This document shows, one piece after another, positions 52,322 to 60,705 of a stretch of DNA of 64,000 bases (positions are counted from its first letter, which is position 1; each line of letters begins with the position of its first letter). This stretch comes from Flavimobilis massiliensis (GTDB taxonomy: Bacteria > Actinomycetota > Actinomycetes > Actinomycetales > Cellulomonadaceae): contig NZ_LT964979.1 in NCBI RefSeq assembly GCF_900240335.1, positions 2,728,001 through 2,792,000 of the forward strand, given 5' to 3'. The notes beneath the pieces are model-generated. The model worked only from the letters and a program-made list of their open reading frames with translations. It had not been told where the DNA came from and made no database searches. The position numbers were made by a program, and so were the translations under genes.

Positions 52322-52356
52322 CCGTGGGCCCCGCCCTCGTCGGACGGGGCCCACGG
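52322..52356 (-). terminator. Hairpin between the permease remnant and lacI (first)
   Basis: CCGTGGGCCCCG (52322-52333) pairs perfectly with CGGGGCCCACGG (52345-52356) around an 11-nt loop. Confidence 0.7.
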
Positions 52357-52402
52357 GTGGCCGACGGGCAGGTAACGCGCCCGTGGCTGCCACCATCGAC
52401 CT

Positions 52403-52452
52403 CGGGCCTCGACCTCCCGAGGCCCGGCGGCCCTCCGCAGAGGGCCGCCGGG
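52403..52452 (-). terminator. Tandem hairpins directly downstream of the permease remnant
   Basis: CGGGCCTCG/CGAGGCCCG (52403-52426) is followed by CCCGGCGGCCCTC paired with GAGGGCCGCCGGG (52423-52452). The arms share four bases, so the two structures are alternatives. Together with 52322-52356 this gives three strong hairpins in 130 bp. Confidence 0.8.
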
Positions 52453-52470
52453 TGGCAGACGGGGGACGGG

Positions 52471-53244
52471 TCAGCCCTTGACGGCGCCCGCCATGATGCC
52501 AGCGACGAGCTGCTTGCCGGCGAGGACGAAAATGATGAGCAGCGGGACGATGGACAGCAGCGCACCCGTGAGGATGAGCGGGTAGTCCGTGTAGTACTGC
52601 GACTGGAGGCCCTGGAGCGCGACCGGCAGGGTGCCGCTCGCGCGGTCGAGGATGACGTACGGCCACATGAAGTTCGTCCACGAGCCGACGAACGTGAAGA
52701 GGAAGAGCATCGCGGCGGCCGGGCGCGCGGCCGGCATGGCCACGTGCCAGAACGTGCGGATGAGGTTGCAGCCGTCGACGCGTGCGGCGTCGATGAGCTC
52801 GTCGGGCAGGGCATCCTGGAGGTACTGCGTCATCCAGAACACCCCGAACGCGGTGACGAGCCCGGGCAGGATGATCGCGAGGAGGTTGCCCTGGAGGTTG
52901 AGCTTCGTCACGACGAGGTAGAGCGGCACGATGCCGAGCTGCGTCGGGACCGCCATCGTCGCGATGACCGACACGAGCAGGCCCCGGCGACCCTTGAACC
53001 GCAGCTTGGCGAACGAGAAGCCCGCGAGCGTCGAGAGGAGGACGACGGAGACGGACGTCGACGTCGCCGCGACGAGCGAGTTGAGGGTCGCGCCCCAGAA
53101 GTTGATGTCGGACTCGAGCACCCGCCTGACGTTGTCGAGGAAGTTTGGGCCCGGCACGAGGTTGAGCGATCCCGAGAAGACGAAGTCGTTGTCCTTCGAC
53201 CCGATGAGGAACGACCAGCGATCCCATGACTTTAAAACCGCAGG
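52471..53244 (-). pseudogene. 5'-truncated carbohydrate ABC transporter permease (MalG/CUT1 type)
   Basis: The frame is open from 53244 (after an in-frame TGA at 53245-53247) to 52471. From 53157 down it encodes 228 residues of a CUT1 permease with about five helices and the ATPase-docking EAA loop DALPDELIDAARVDGCNLIRTFWHVAMP. Upstream, SWDRWSFLIGSKDNDFVFSGSLNLVPG reads as normal permease sequence, but the first transmembrane helix and start codon (about 50 residues) are absent. The partner permease and sugar-binding protein that usually precede it are missing. A GTG at 53157 might still start a shortened protein. Deletion or misassembly at about 53230-53245 is the likely cause. Confidence 0.82.
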
Positions 53245-53341
53245 TCAGAGGTTCAGACGAGAGGAGCCCGTTGCGGAGTCGTTATGGGCTGTGACGGCGC
53301 GCCCGGGACGCGCTCGAGCGGGCCCGGGCCCGCCGACGCAC

Positions 53342-53848
53342 TCAGGCAGGCGTGCCGTGCACGTCGACCCAGGCTTGCACGCGCAGCTCCTCCGCGGCGA
53401 GCGTCACCCGGACAGCCTCGGCCGCCGAGCGCTCGACCGCCGGGCCGAACAGCGGGATCGACGCCCGCACGTCACCGTCGTACCGGAGGATCGCGCCGTC
53501 GCCCGAGGGCACGAGCCCGACAGTGCCGGTCATGCGCACCGGCGTCCCCGTGATCTCGAGCGCAACCGTCCCGTGCCACGCACCGCCGCGCTCGCCCTCC
53601 CACGCCTCGACCTGGCGGATCTCGAGCTCCGACCCCACGAACGACCGCACCTGCGGGGGGATCTGCGCGGCCGAGACCGACCGCCGCACCGTCACCGTGA
53701 ACGACTCGCCGTCCGCAGGCGTCACGATGACGTCGTCGACCCGCGCGCCCGGCACGGCTGTGCGGAAGCGCACGAACGTCTCGTCGCGCACGAGCGTCGC
53801 GTACGCAGCGGCAGAGAGCGGGACGGGGACGTCGATCGTCACGTGCAT
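53342..53848 (-). CDS. DUF2505 family protein
   Basis: 168 residues from ATG 53848. A START-like alpha/beta fold is suggested by PLSAAAYATLVRDETFVRFRTAVPGA, DGESFTVTVRRSV, an amphipathic middle and the closing helix VERSAAEAVRVTLAAEELRVQAWV, all characteristic of DUF2505. The family is restricted mainly to Actinobacteria and may bind a hydrophobic ligand; no function is established. A TAGGCT lies 6 nt before the ATG, so it is probably leaderless. It is divergent from the PdtaS kinase gene. Confidence 0.85.
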   Translation of the reverse strand: MHVTIDVPVPLSAAAYATLVRDETFVRFRTAVPGARVDDVIVTPADGESFTVTVRRSVSAAQIPPQVRSFVGSELEIRQVEAWEGERGGAWHGTVALEITGTPVRMTGTVGLVPSGDGAILRYDGDVRASIPLFGPAVERSAAEAVRVTLAAEELRVQAWVDVHGTPA

Positions 53849-53854
53849 GCTCTG

Positions 53855-53860
53855 AGCCTA
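53855..53860 (-). promoter_or_regulatory. -10 element of a probable leaderless promoter (DUF2505 gene)
   Basis: TAGGCT on the minus strand, 6 nt before ATG 53848. Confidence 0.55.
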
Positions 53861-53977
53861 GCCGCGCAGCCGCGCGACGTCCCGGCCCGACGCACCCCGG
53901 TCCGCGTGCGACATGTCCCACACGCGGCGCAGCGGCCGCGCCGCCCGTGCGGTGCGGGCGCGGCCGGTGCCGCCACG

Positions 53978-53983
53978 TACCCT
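53978..53983 (+). promoter_or_regulatory. -10 element upstream of the PdtaS-type kinase gene
   Basis: TACCCT followed by 6 nt and GTG 53990. The intervening GGAGGC could alternatively be an RBS for ATG 53999, 10 nt further on. Confidence 0.45.
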
Positions 53984-53989
53984 GGAGGC

Positions 53990-55471
53990 GTGTCCGTCAT
54001 GAGCGAGCTCATCTCCCGCCACTCGAACCTCGACGCCGTCGACGCCGACTGGCTCCACCTCCTCGCAGGCGACTGGCAGGTGATCTCCGACCTCGCGTTC
54101 GCCGACCTCGTCCTCTGGCTCCCGACAGACGACGGCGAGCTCGTCGCGATCGCCCACTGCCGCCCGTCGACCGGTGCGACCGTCCACTACGACGACATCG
54201 TCGGCACCGTCGCGCCCACGGGACGACGTGCACAGCTGCTCCAGGCCTTCGACGACCGCCGCGTCCACCGTGAGCGCGAACCTCGCTGGCTCGGCGCCTA
54301 CGCCGTGCGCGAGGAGTTCGTCCCCGTCGTCCGCGCAGGCCGGGCGATCGCCGTCCTCGTCCGCCAGACGTACCTCGGCTCGGGCCGCACCCCGAGCCGC
54401 CTCGAACTCAACTACGTCGAGGCCGCCGACGGCCTGCTCGGCATGATCTCGCGCGGCGAGTTCCCCCAGCCCGACTCGGCGACCGGGCCGCGGCGCGGCG
54501 CGCCCCGCGTCGGCGACGGCCTCCTGCGGCTCAACGCCGAGGGCGAGGTCCTCTACGCGAGCCCCAACGCCCTCTCGTGCTTCCACCGGCTCGGTGTCTA
54601 CGGCCCGCTCGTCGGAGAGTCGCTCGTCGAGATCACCGCGGACCTCCTCGTCCAGCAGGCGCCCGTCGACGAGTCCCTGCCGGTCGTCATGATGGGCCGC
54701 GCCCCGTGGCGCACCGAGCTCGAGTCCGACCGCGTCTCGCTGTCGGTACGCTCGCTGCCCATCACCGAGGACGGCCGACGCATGGGTGCGGTGCTCCTGT
54801 GCCGCGACGTCACCGAGGTGCGCAGGCGCGAGCGCGAGCTCATCACGAAGGACGCGACGATCCGCGAGATCCACCACCGGGTGAAGAACAACCTCCAGAC
54901 CGTCGCCGCGCTCCTGCGGCTCCAGGCCCGGCGCATGCAGATCCCCGAGGCGCGCGGCGCACTCGAGGAAGCCATGCGTCGCGTCGACACGATCGCGCTC
55001 GTCCACCAGGCGCTCTCGCAGACCCTCGAGGAGGAGGTCGAGTTCGACGACATGGTCGGCCGCGTCCTGCGGCTCGCCGCCGACATCGCGTCGGCCGACA
55101 CAAGCGTGAGGACGATCTCCGAGGGGACGTTCGGCCTCGTCCACGCCGAGGATGCGACACCGCTCGCGCTCGTCCTCACGGAGCTCGTGACGAACGCGGT
55201 CGAGCACGGCTTCCCCGACCGCGCGACTGGCACGGTCCGCATCACGACGACGCGGGACGGGCACGACCTCACCGTCCACATCGTGGACGACGGCATCGGT
55301 CTGGCACCCGACGCCGGCCCGGGCGCGGGCCTCGGCACGCAGATCGTCCGCACGCTCGTCGAGAACGAACTCCACGGTTCGATCGACTGGGGCACGTCCG
55401 CCGACGGCGGGACCGACGTCACCGTCCGCGTCGTACTGCGCGACGCCCGCGGGCACCGCGCGGCGACCTGA
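53990..55471 (+). CDS. pdtaS: Sensor histidine kinase, PdtaS type
   Basis: 493 residues from GTG 53990; ATG 53999 is possible. No membrane helix, so cytosolic. An N-terminal GAF domain (about 5-150), a PAS domain (about 175-285) and a HisKA_2 module with EIHHRVKNNLQTVAALLRLQ, the phospho-acceptor being His295 or His296, then a HATPase domain (TELVTNAVEHGF, DDGIGL, GLGTQIV). In Mycobacterium PdtaS signals through PdtaR, an RNA-binding ANTAR regulator, and is linked with copper and nitric oxide sensing. No pdtaR is in the window. Convergent with whiB across a shared terminator. Confidence 0.93.
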   Translation: MSVMSELISRHSNLDAVDADWLHLLAGDWQVISDLAFADLVLWLPTDDGELVAIAHCRPSTGATVHYDDIVGTVAPTGRRAQLLQAFDDRRVHREREPRWLGAYAVREEFVPVVRAGRAIAVLVRQTYLGSGRTPSRLELNYVEAADGLLGMISRGEFPQPDSATGPRRGAPRVGDGLLRLNAEGEVLYASPNALSCFHRLGVYGPLVGESLVEITADLLVQQAPVDESLPVVMMGRAPWRTELESDRVSLSVRSLPITEDGRRMGAVLLCRDVTEVRRRERELITKDATIREIHHRVKNNLQTVAALLRLQARRMQIPEARGALEEAMRRVDTIALVHQALSQTLEEEVEFDDMVGRVLRLAADIASADTSVRTISEGTFGLVHAEDATPLALVLTELVTNAVEHGFPDRATGTVRITTTRDGHDLTVHIVDDGIGLAPDAGPGAGLGTQIVRTLVENELHGSIDWGTSADGGTDVTVRVVLRDARGHRAAT

Positions 55472-55473
55472 CC

Positions 55474-55545
55474 GCGGCCGCACGCGACGGGCCGGACGCG
55501 AGCGGCCGCACGCGACGGGCCGGACGCGAGCGGCCGGACGCGAAG
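55474..55545 (+). repeat. 28-bp tandem repeat after the PdtaS-type gene
   Basis: GCGGCCGCACGCGACGGGCC plus GGACGCGA occurs at 55474 and 55502 in perfect 28-bp register, with a shortened third unit at 55530, between the stop codon and the terminator. Confidence 0.85.
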
Positions 55546-55562
55546 GGACAGGCCGGATGCGA

Positions 55563-55597
55563 CGAGGGCCGGCACCCGTGACGGGTGCCGGCCCTCG
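55563..55597. terminator. Bidirectional terminator between the PdtaS-type gene and whiB
   Basis: A perfect stem of about 16 bp (CGAGGGCCGGCACCCG at 55563-55578 with its complement at 55582-55597) around a 3-nt TGA loop. Confidence 0.9.
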
Positions 55598-55615
55598 GCC
55601 GTACGTGGTGGTGCG

Positions 55616-55864
55616 TCAGCCGGCGCGGCGCGCACGAGCCGTGCGGCGCTTGAGCGCGCGACGCTCGTCCTCGGACATGCCGCCCCAGACGCCCGCGTCC
55701 TGGCCGGACTCAAGCGCCCACTTGAGGCACGTGTCGACGACGTCGCAGCGACGGCACACAGCCTTGGCGTCCTCAATCTGCAGGATCGCCGGGCCAGTGT
55801 TCCCGATGGGGAAGAACAGCTCGGGGTCCTCGGTGAGGCATGCGGCGCGGTGACGCCAGTCCAT
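55616..55864 (-). CDS. whiB1: WhiB-family iron-sulfur transcription factor (WhiB1-like)
   Basis: 82 residues from ATG 55864 with GAGGAG about 7 nt upstream. Cys9, Cys37, Cys40 and Cys46 form the [4Fe-4S] binding set with the exact spacing of WhiB1; GVWGGMSEDERR near 58-69 is the sigma-factor-binding turn and RRALKRRTARARR the basic DNA-contact tail. WhiB1 is essential in Mycobacterium and reacts with nitric oxide. Found only in Actinobacteria. The upstream region contains the 13-bp palindrome GTCCCTGAGGGAC at 55938-55950. Its neighbour, the PdtaS kinase, and the nearby nirK module also relate to NO, though the link is inference. Confidence 0.95.
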   Translation of the reverse strand: MDWRHRAACLTEDPELFFPIGNTGPAILQIEDAKAVCRRCDVVDTCLKWALESGQDAGVWGGMSEDERRALKRRTARARRAG

Positions 55865-56086
55865 GGAAGTGCTCCTCGGTGGTCGAACATGACGGTTCCG
55901 CGCGCAGCGCGACGCGGCCGTTCAAGAAGGGGGGACTGTCCCTGAGGGACCACACAAGGTTCACACCTCACGGCCGGTTCCACAAGAGGTCACGAGAAGG
56001 TTTCGGCGCGGTGGCCCTGAGGTGATAGTCACAAGGGTGCAACCTTGACATCGCACGGCCGCCCGAAGGTCCTGCCGCAGGTCCCG

Positions 56087-56092
56087 TAGTCT
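56087..56092 (+). promoter_or_regulatory. -10 element of a probable leaderless promoter (membrane protein gene)
   Basis: TAGTCT followed by 6 nt and GTG 56099; the same hexamer and spacing are seen before 32734. Confidence 0.5.
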
Positions 56093-56098
56093 CGGTGC

Positions 56099-56524
56099 GT
56101 GCCTCTCGATCTTCTCCGCCGTCCCGGTGTCGCGGCTCCGGGCCCCGGTCGCACCGTGCTCCTCGTCGTGTGCGGGCTCGTCGCGCTCGAGGCCGTCGGC
56201 CTCGTCGTTGCCGGCGGGTTCGCGCTCGCCGACGTCGTCCGCGGCGTCGGCTCGGGAGCTGCGGGCGTCCTCGCCGCGTTCGCCTGGGGTCTCGCTGCGC
56301 TGCTCGTCGGTGCGGCGCGCGGCCTCCTCGACGGCCGGCGTTGGGCGCGCTCGCCCGTCGTCACGTGGCAGCTGTTCCAGGTCGTCATCGCGGTGACGTG
56401 GCTCCAGGAGGGTGCGCACCCCGTGCCCGTGGTGCTCCTCGTCGTCGCGGTGCTCGTCGTCGCAGGCGTCGTCTCACCGTCCGTCGTCGCCCGCACGACC
56501 GCAGGCCGCCCCACGGGGGACTGA
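56099..56524 (+). CDS. Small four-helix membrane protein, function unknown
   Basis: 141 residues from GTG 56099. Four hydrophobic helices at about 18-40, 50-70, 80-100 and 105-128, short loops, and a basic N-terminus (LLRRPG). ARGLLDGRRWARSPVVTWQLFQ between helices two and three is a conserved-looking element of small actinobacterial membrane proteins. No known catalytic motif. There is no RBS; a TAGTCT lies 6 nt before the GTG. Its 3' end overlaps the 3' end of the convergent FtsK-type gene by 51 bp, which is unusual and may mean that one of the two stops or frames differs in the true sequence. Confidence 0.7.
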   Translation: MPLDLLRRPGVAAPGPGRTVLLVVCGLVALEAVGLVVAGGFALADVVRGVGSGAAGVLAAFAWGLAALLVGAARGLLDGRRWARSPVVTWQLFQVVIAVTWLQEGAHPVPVVLLVVAVLVVAGVVSPSVVARTTAGRPTGD

Positions 56525-59500
56525 CACCCCTGGCCACGGCTGCTCACGCCTCGGCACCGTTGACGTCGCTCCGCCGTGCGAGTCGGGCGGACGGCACTGA
56601 ATGAGCTCGGCCCGCCCGTCGACGACGAGGGCGCCGCGGCCCGGCGCGCACGGCCCGGGTTCGACGACGTGAGCGACCTCGGTCGCGAGGACGTCCGCCG
56701 CACCCGGCCTGCCCGGGTCGAGCACGACACCGTGACGCGCCGCGCGCACCCGCGCCAGGAGGCCGCGGGACGCGAGCGTCGCCGAGGCGGTCGTCGCGGC
56801 GACGAGGCACCTCGCGACGCCCGGGAGCGTCGCGAGCCGGTCGTGCTCGACGGGCAGCAGCCGGGCGAGCACGTCGGCGTCGTCGACGATGAGCGTCCAC
56901 CCGCCGCCGGCGACGAGGTCGGGGACACGGGCGAGTCCTTCGGGCGTCATCGGCACGACGACGGTGGCGTCGTCGGTGCCGCTGCTGCACCTGAGGGCGT
57001 CGCCGTCCTCATCCGCGGCCGGCCGACCTGCGGTGGGTGGAGGGCAGCTCCCGACGACGAGCACGGGCCCGAGCCGCGCTGCGTGGCGCGCGAGGATCCC
57101 GAGGACGGTCGACCGACCCGACCCCGGCGGTCCGACGACGAGCGTGTCGCGTGCGACGTCGAGCAGCCGAGGCCCCGCATCGTCACCGCCGTGGCCGGGC
57201 GGGGCGAGCCACGCGTGAGGAGCCTCGCGGGCCGCACTGTCGAGCTCCCGCAGCGCACGGTCGTCCGGAACCGTCGGCAGGGGCACGAGCCGCGGCGACG
57301 CCTCCGGACCGACCGGCACCTCGGAGGGCCGGGCATGCGTCGGAAGGAACGCCTGCGCGAGCCGCGCGGGACCGGCCCCCGTCCAGACGCCGCGGCCCGG
57401 CGGTCCCCCCAGTCCCGCGAGCACCGAGGGAACACCCCGGCCGAGGTCGGACGCGCGGTCGGTGCTCGTGAGGACGAGCCGCGGACCGACCGTCGACGCG
57501 AGCGGGCCCGTGAGCGAGCGGGCGCTCGCGAGCGCGAGCGCGACGCCGTGGGCCGCGGACTGCCGGGCGAGCGCGGCGAGCGTGTCGACGCCTCCACCGC
57601 GTGCGACGCGTCCGAGCGCCGCGAAAACCTCCTCGACGCCGTCGACGAGGACGAGCGTCGGCGACGGCGGGGGTGCGGCGAGGAGCCGTGCGAGCAGCTC
57701 GTGGACGCGGCGTGGATCCGTCGCCGGGGCGTGCGTCCCGAGCCACCGGGGGACAGGGGTGGGCCTCGTGCCGTGCCCCGCAGCCGCGACGAGCCCGTTG
57801 TGCTCGTCGTGCTCGACGAGCGCGTCGTGCCCGTCGTGCTCGACCAACGGGACGTGTGGATCGCGCGCGCCGTGCTCGACCAGAGGGTCGTCCGCGTCGT
57901 GCACGACGAGCGGGTCGGGGCCGAGCACGTGGACGTGCCAGCCGCGTCGGGCCGCCTCGAGGGCGACCGCGTGGAGGACGGTCGACCGGCCCGACCCCGG
58001 AGCGCCCTCGACGTGAAGGTGTCCGCGTGCGGGATCCCACGCGGCGATCGAGCGTCGCCGCTCGTCGGGCTCGTCGAGGAGCGCGACCGGGAGCGCGTCG
58101 GCCGCCGCGTGCTCCGGCACGCGCCCTGGCCAGGGCTCCGCGACGTCAGCCGTCGTGCACCGCAGCGGGAGCGGAGGCGCCCAGAGAGGGTGGGCACGCG
58201 CGGCCCCCGCGGCCGCGTCGGCCGCCGCGACGAGGCGGGCCGCGACGTCCTCGCCCCACACGGGCGCGGGCGTGCGTGCCGGTCCGGGCGTCCGTGGGAC
58301 GCGCCGGACGCGTGCCGTCGCAGGCGTCGCCGGGGCGGACGCGAGCGCGCACCGCACCGTCCGGTGCGACGAGCCGCTCGTGAGGACGACCGCGAGCCCG
58401 GGGGACGACGCGGGTAGGGCGGCCGCGTCCGGGACGTCGACGACGTCGCGCGACTCGGCGTCCGACGCGACGCGGAGCGCGACCCGCAGCCCGACGTTCG
58501 CGCGCACGTCCGCGCTCACGGCTCCCGCGGGGCGTTGCGTCGCGAGGACGAGGTGGAGCCCGAGCGACCTGCCCTGCGCGGCGATCCGCAGGAACGACGG
58601 CACGAGGTCCGGGTCGTCGTCCGCGAGCGCTCGCAGCTCGTCGACGACGACGACGAGGCGTGGCGGGCACGCGTCCGGGTCCCGGGCGAGGAGCGCCCCG
58701 ACGTCGGGGACGCCGTGGTGGGCGAGCAGCTCCTCGCGCGAGCGCAGCTCGGCGCGGAGTGCGGCGAGCGCCCTTCGGGCGGAGCCGGGCTCGAGGTCCG
58801 TCGCGACGCCCGCGACGTGCGGGAGGGTGAGGCACGGCCCGAAGCCCGCACCGCCCTTGTGGTCGAGCAGGACGAACGTCAGGCGCGCGGGCGGGTGCGT
58901 GAGGGCGAGGGAGAGGACGAGGGTCTGGAGGAGCTCGGACTTGCCGGCGCCCGTCGTGCCGGCGACGAGGCCGTGAGGTCCGTCGCGCACGAGGTCGAGG
59001 ACGAACGGCGCCCCCGAGCCGTCGGCAAGCCTGCCGACGGGCGCGAGCGGACGCGTCGGCGCGGCGGCCCACCGAGCCGTCACCGCGTCTGCGACGGACG
59101 CCAGCGGGAGGGCCGGGTCGAGGCCGAGCAGATCGGCGAGCGGCACGGTCGCAGCACGGGCGAGGCCCCTGCTGCGCGCGACGGCAGGGGCGAGGGCACG
59201 CGCGAGCGACTCTGCGAGCCGGGGGTCGACGCCCGGCCCGTCGACGTCCGCCTCGCACCAGGCGGGTGCGTCGGCCAGGGGCGGGACGAGGAGCACGTGG
59301 GTGCCCGCGGGGGCGTGGGCCCACCACTCGCTCGTGCGACGCAGGGCGTCGGCGTCGTCGGGCGTGACGACGACGAGGCGCGGGGCGTCGTCCCCGGAGG
59401 TGGGGAGCGGGCCGGGGCGGGCGCCGAGCCACCGGACCCACTCCCACGCGCGAACGTCACCGCCGACGAGCGTCACGGGCGCACCCGGGCGGAGCGCCGC

Positions 59501-60622
59501 GAACGCGAGGACCGTCGCGCGCGCCCGGGCGTCGGCGGAGGGCCCCGCCGCGACGAGGGCGCGAGGGCCGGCGTCGCTCTGTCCCGCGTCCGAGGGCCCG
59601 TCCGCGGCCGTGCCTACGGGACCGGGCGCGGCCGTGCTCGCGGGCGTCAGGTCGAACCTGGACGGTCCCGCGAGGTCCGTCGCGACCCGTGTCATGAGCT
59701 CGACGGGCGACCGCGCGAGACCGTGCCACGTCGTCGGAGCCCCGACCTGGGCGGGCGGCGTGCGGCGCAGGCGCCGGATGAGCGCGGTCACCCCGAGCAC
59801 GACGGGCCCGACGAGCCCGACGAGCGCGAACGCGGGACGGTTCGTCACGAGCGCGAGGGTCGCCGCGGAGACGAGCGGGACGACGAGCGTCGTCGCCGAG
59901 AGCCCCGGCCCGAGGCCGCGCGCCCGGGAGGGGGCGCGGGTGGCGTCGGCGGCGAGCGTGGCGCGCTCGTCCGCGACCCCGACGACGACGCGGCGCAGGG
60001 TCGTCGGCCCGATGTGGAGGACGTCGCCGTCGCGGACCCGGCGGCCGCGCAGCCCGAGCCTCACGGGGCGCCGTTGCGCGTGGTCACGGGCGAGCCGTGC
60101 CCGCACGCGCGGCGCACGGTCGTCGGTGCGCCGCTGCCGCGCCCGCCGGACGCGGACCGCCCGCGGGACGTCCGCGTCGCTCGCCGACGCGCGACGCGGA
60201 CGCACCTCGACGACACGCCCGCGCGTCGCACGTCCGAGATCGACCTCGACCCGGCCAGCTCCCGGACCTGCGACGACCTCCCAGCGTGCGACCGCGCCGA
60301 ACGCGTCACGTGCGCGTCCGACGGGGTCGTCGGGGAGGTCCGGGGCGCGGCGTCGCGGCACGTGCACGCGCACGTCCGCGCCCGGGACGAGCGGGCCGAA
60401 GCCCACGAGCGCGTCGTCGTCGAGCACGCGCGGGCCGACCGCGAGCGGCACTGCGAGCAGCTCGGAGCGGCCGAGGACCTCGGCGAGCCGGGGGCGCAGC
60501 GCGCCGAGCCGGGCCCCTCGCTCGATCTCGACGTCCTCGCCCGCGAGCGTGAGCCGGACGTGGCCGCCCGACGGGGCCGAGGAGGGGGTCGTGGGACGCA
60601 TGCCCCGACGATGCCGCGTCAT
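56474..60622 (-). CDS. FHA/FtsK-SpoIIIE-type protein with three ATPase modules (EccC/EssC-like)
   Basis: 1382 residues. An N-terminal FHA-like domain (DGDVLHIGPTTLRRV near 200), two membrane helices near 245-285, then three P-loop modules: GTTGAGKSEL near 554 with Walker B LVVVVDELRAL, GAPGSGRST near 873 and GPPGSGRST near 1164. Modules two and three have Arg in place of the Walker A Lys, so only the first is likely to hydrolyse ATP. The plan matches EssC/EccC motors of type VII secretion, but no WXG100, EccB or EccD gene is in the window. A loop near 925-965 repeats LVEHD-type units. ATG at 60601 (MRPTTPSS) is an alternative start. Confidence 0.82.
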   Translation of the reverse strand: MTRHRRGMRPTTPSSAPSGGHVRLTLAGEDVEIERGARLGALRPRLAEVLGRSELLAVPLAVGPRVLDDDALVGFGPLVPGADVRVHVPRRRAPDLPDDPVGRARDAFGAVARWEVVAGPGAGRVEVDLGRATRGRVVEVRPRRASASDADVPRAVRVRRARQRRTDDRAPRVRARLARDHAQRRPVRLGLRGRRVRDGDVLHIGPTTLRRVVVGVADERATLAADATRAPSRARGLGPGLSATTLVVPLVSAATLALVTNRPAFALVGLVGPVVLGVTALIRRLRRTPPAQVGAPTTWHGLARSPVELMTRVATDLAGPSRFDLTPASTAAPGPVGTAADGPSDAGQSDAGPRALVAAGPSADARARATVLAFAALRPGAPVTLVGGDVRAWEWVRWLGARPGPLPTSGDDAPRLVVVTPDDADALRRTSEWWAHAPAGTHVLLVPPLADAPAWCEADVDGPGVDPRLAESLARALAPAVARSRGLARAATVPLADLLGLDPALPLASVADAVTARWAAAPTRPLAPVGRLADGSGAPFVLDLVRDGPHGLVAGTTGAGKSELLQTLVLSLALTHPPARLTFVLLDHKGGAGFGPCLTLPHVAGVATDLEPGSARRALAALRAELRSREELLAHHGVPDVGALLARDPDACPPRLVVVVDELRALADDDPDLVPSFLRIAAQGRSLGLHLVLATQRPAGAVSADVRANVGLRVALRVASDAESRDVVDVPDAAALPASSPGLAVVLTSGSSHRTVRCALASAPATPATARVRRVPRTPGPARTPAPVWGEDVAARLVAAADAAAGAARAHPLWAPPLPLRCTTADVAEPWPGRVPEHAAADALPVALLDEPDERRRSIAAWDPARGHLHVEGAPGSGRSTVLHAVALEAARRGWHVHVLGPDPLVVHDADDPLVEHGARDPHVPLVEHDGHDALVEHDEHNGLVAAAGHGTRPTPVPRWLGTHAPATDPRRVHELLARLLAAPPPSPTLVLVDGVEEVFAALGRVARGGGVDTLAALARQSAAHGVALALASARSLTGPLASTVGPRLVLTSTDRASDLGRGVPSVLAGLGGPPGRGVWTGAGPARLAQAFLPTHARPSEVPVGPEASPRLVPLPTVPDDRALRELDSAAREAPHAWLAPPGHGGDDAGPRLLDVARDTLVVGPPGSGRSTVLGILARHAARLGPVLVVGSCPPPTAGRPAADEDGDALRCSSGTDDATVVVPMTPEGLARVPDLVAGGGWTLIVDDADVLARLLPVEHDRLATLPGVARCLVAATTASATLASRGLLARVRAARHGVVLDPGRPGAADVLATEVAHVVEPGPCAPGRGALVVDGRAELIQCRPPDSHGGATSTVPRREQPWPGVSVPRGAACGRAGDDGR

Positions 60623-60637
60623 CGGCCCGCACGCGCG

Positions 60638-60684
60638 GGACGGCCCTGCGGCCGGGGAGAAGCTCCCCGTCCACAGGGCCGTCC
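60638..60684 (-). terminator. Terminator of the ABC permease operon
   Basis: GGACGGCCCTG (60638-60648) pairs perfectly with CAGGGCCGTCC (60674-60684), enclosing a second hairpin GGGGAG/CTCCCC (60654-60668). Confidence 0.8.
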
Positions 60685-60705
60685 GTCAGGTCGGCGCCGA
60701 GGGCG

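Noticed and set aside
53221..53260. tRNA 3'-half-like sequence (AAACCGCAGGTCAGAGGTTC) as an integration site scar
   Set aside because: No matching anticodon or acceptor stem is present, the T-loop would be TTCAGAC with the wrong base at the conserved A, and the T stem has no complement. The resemblance is weak.
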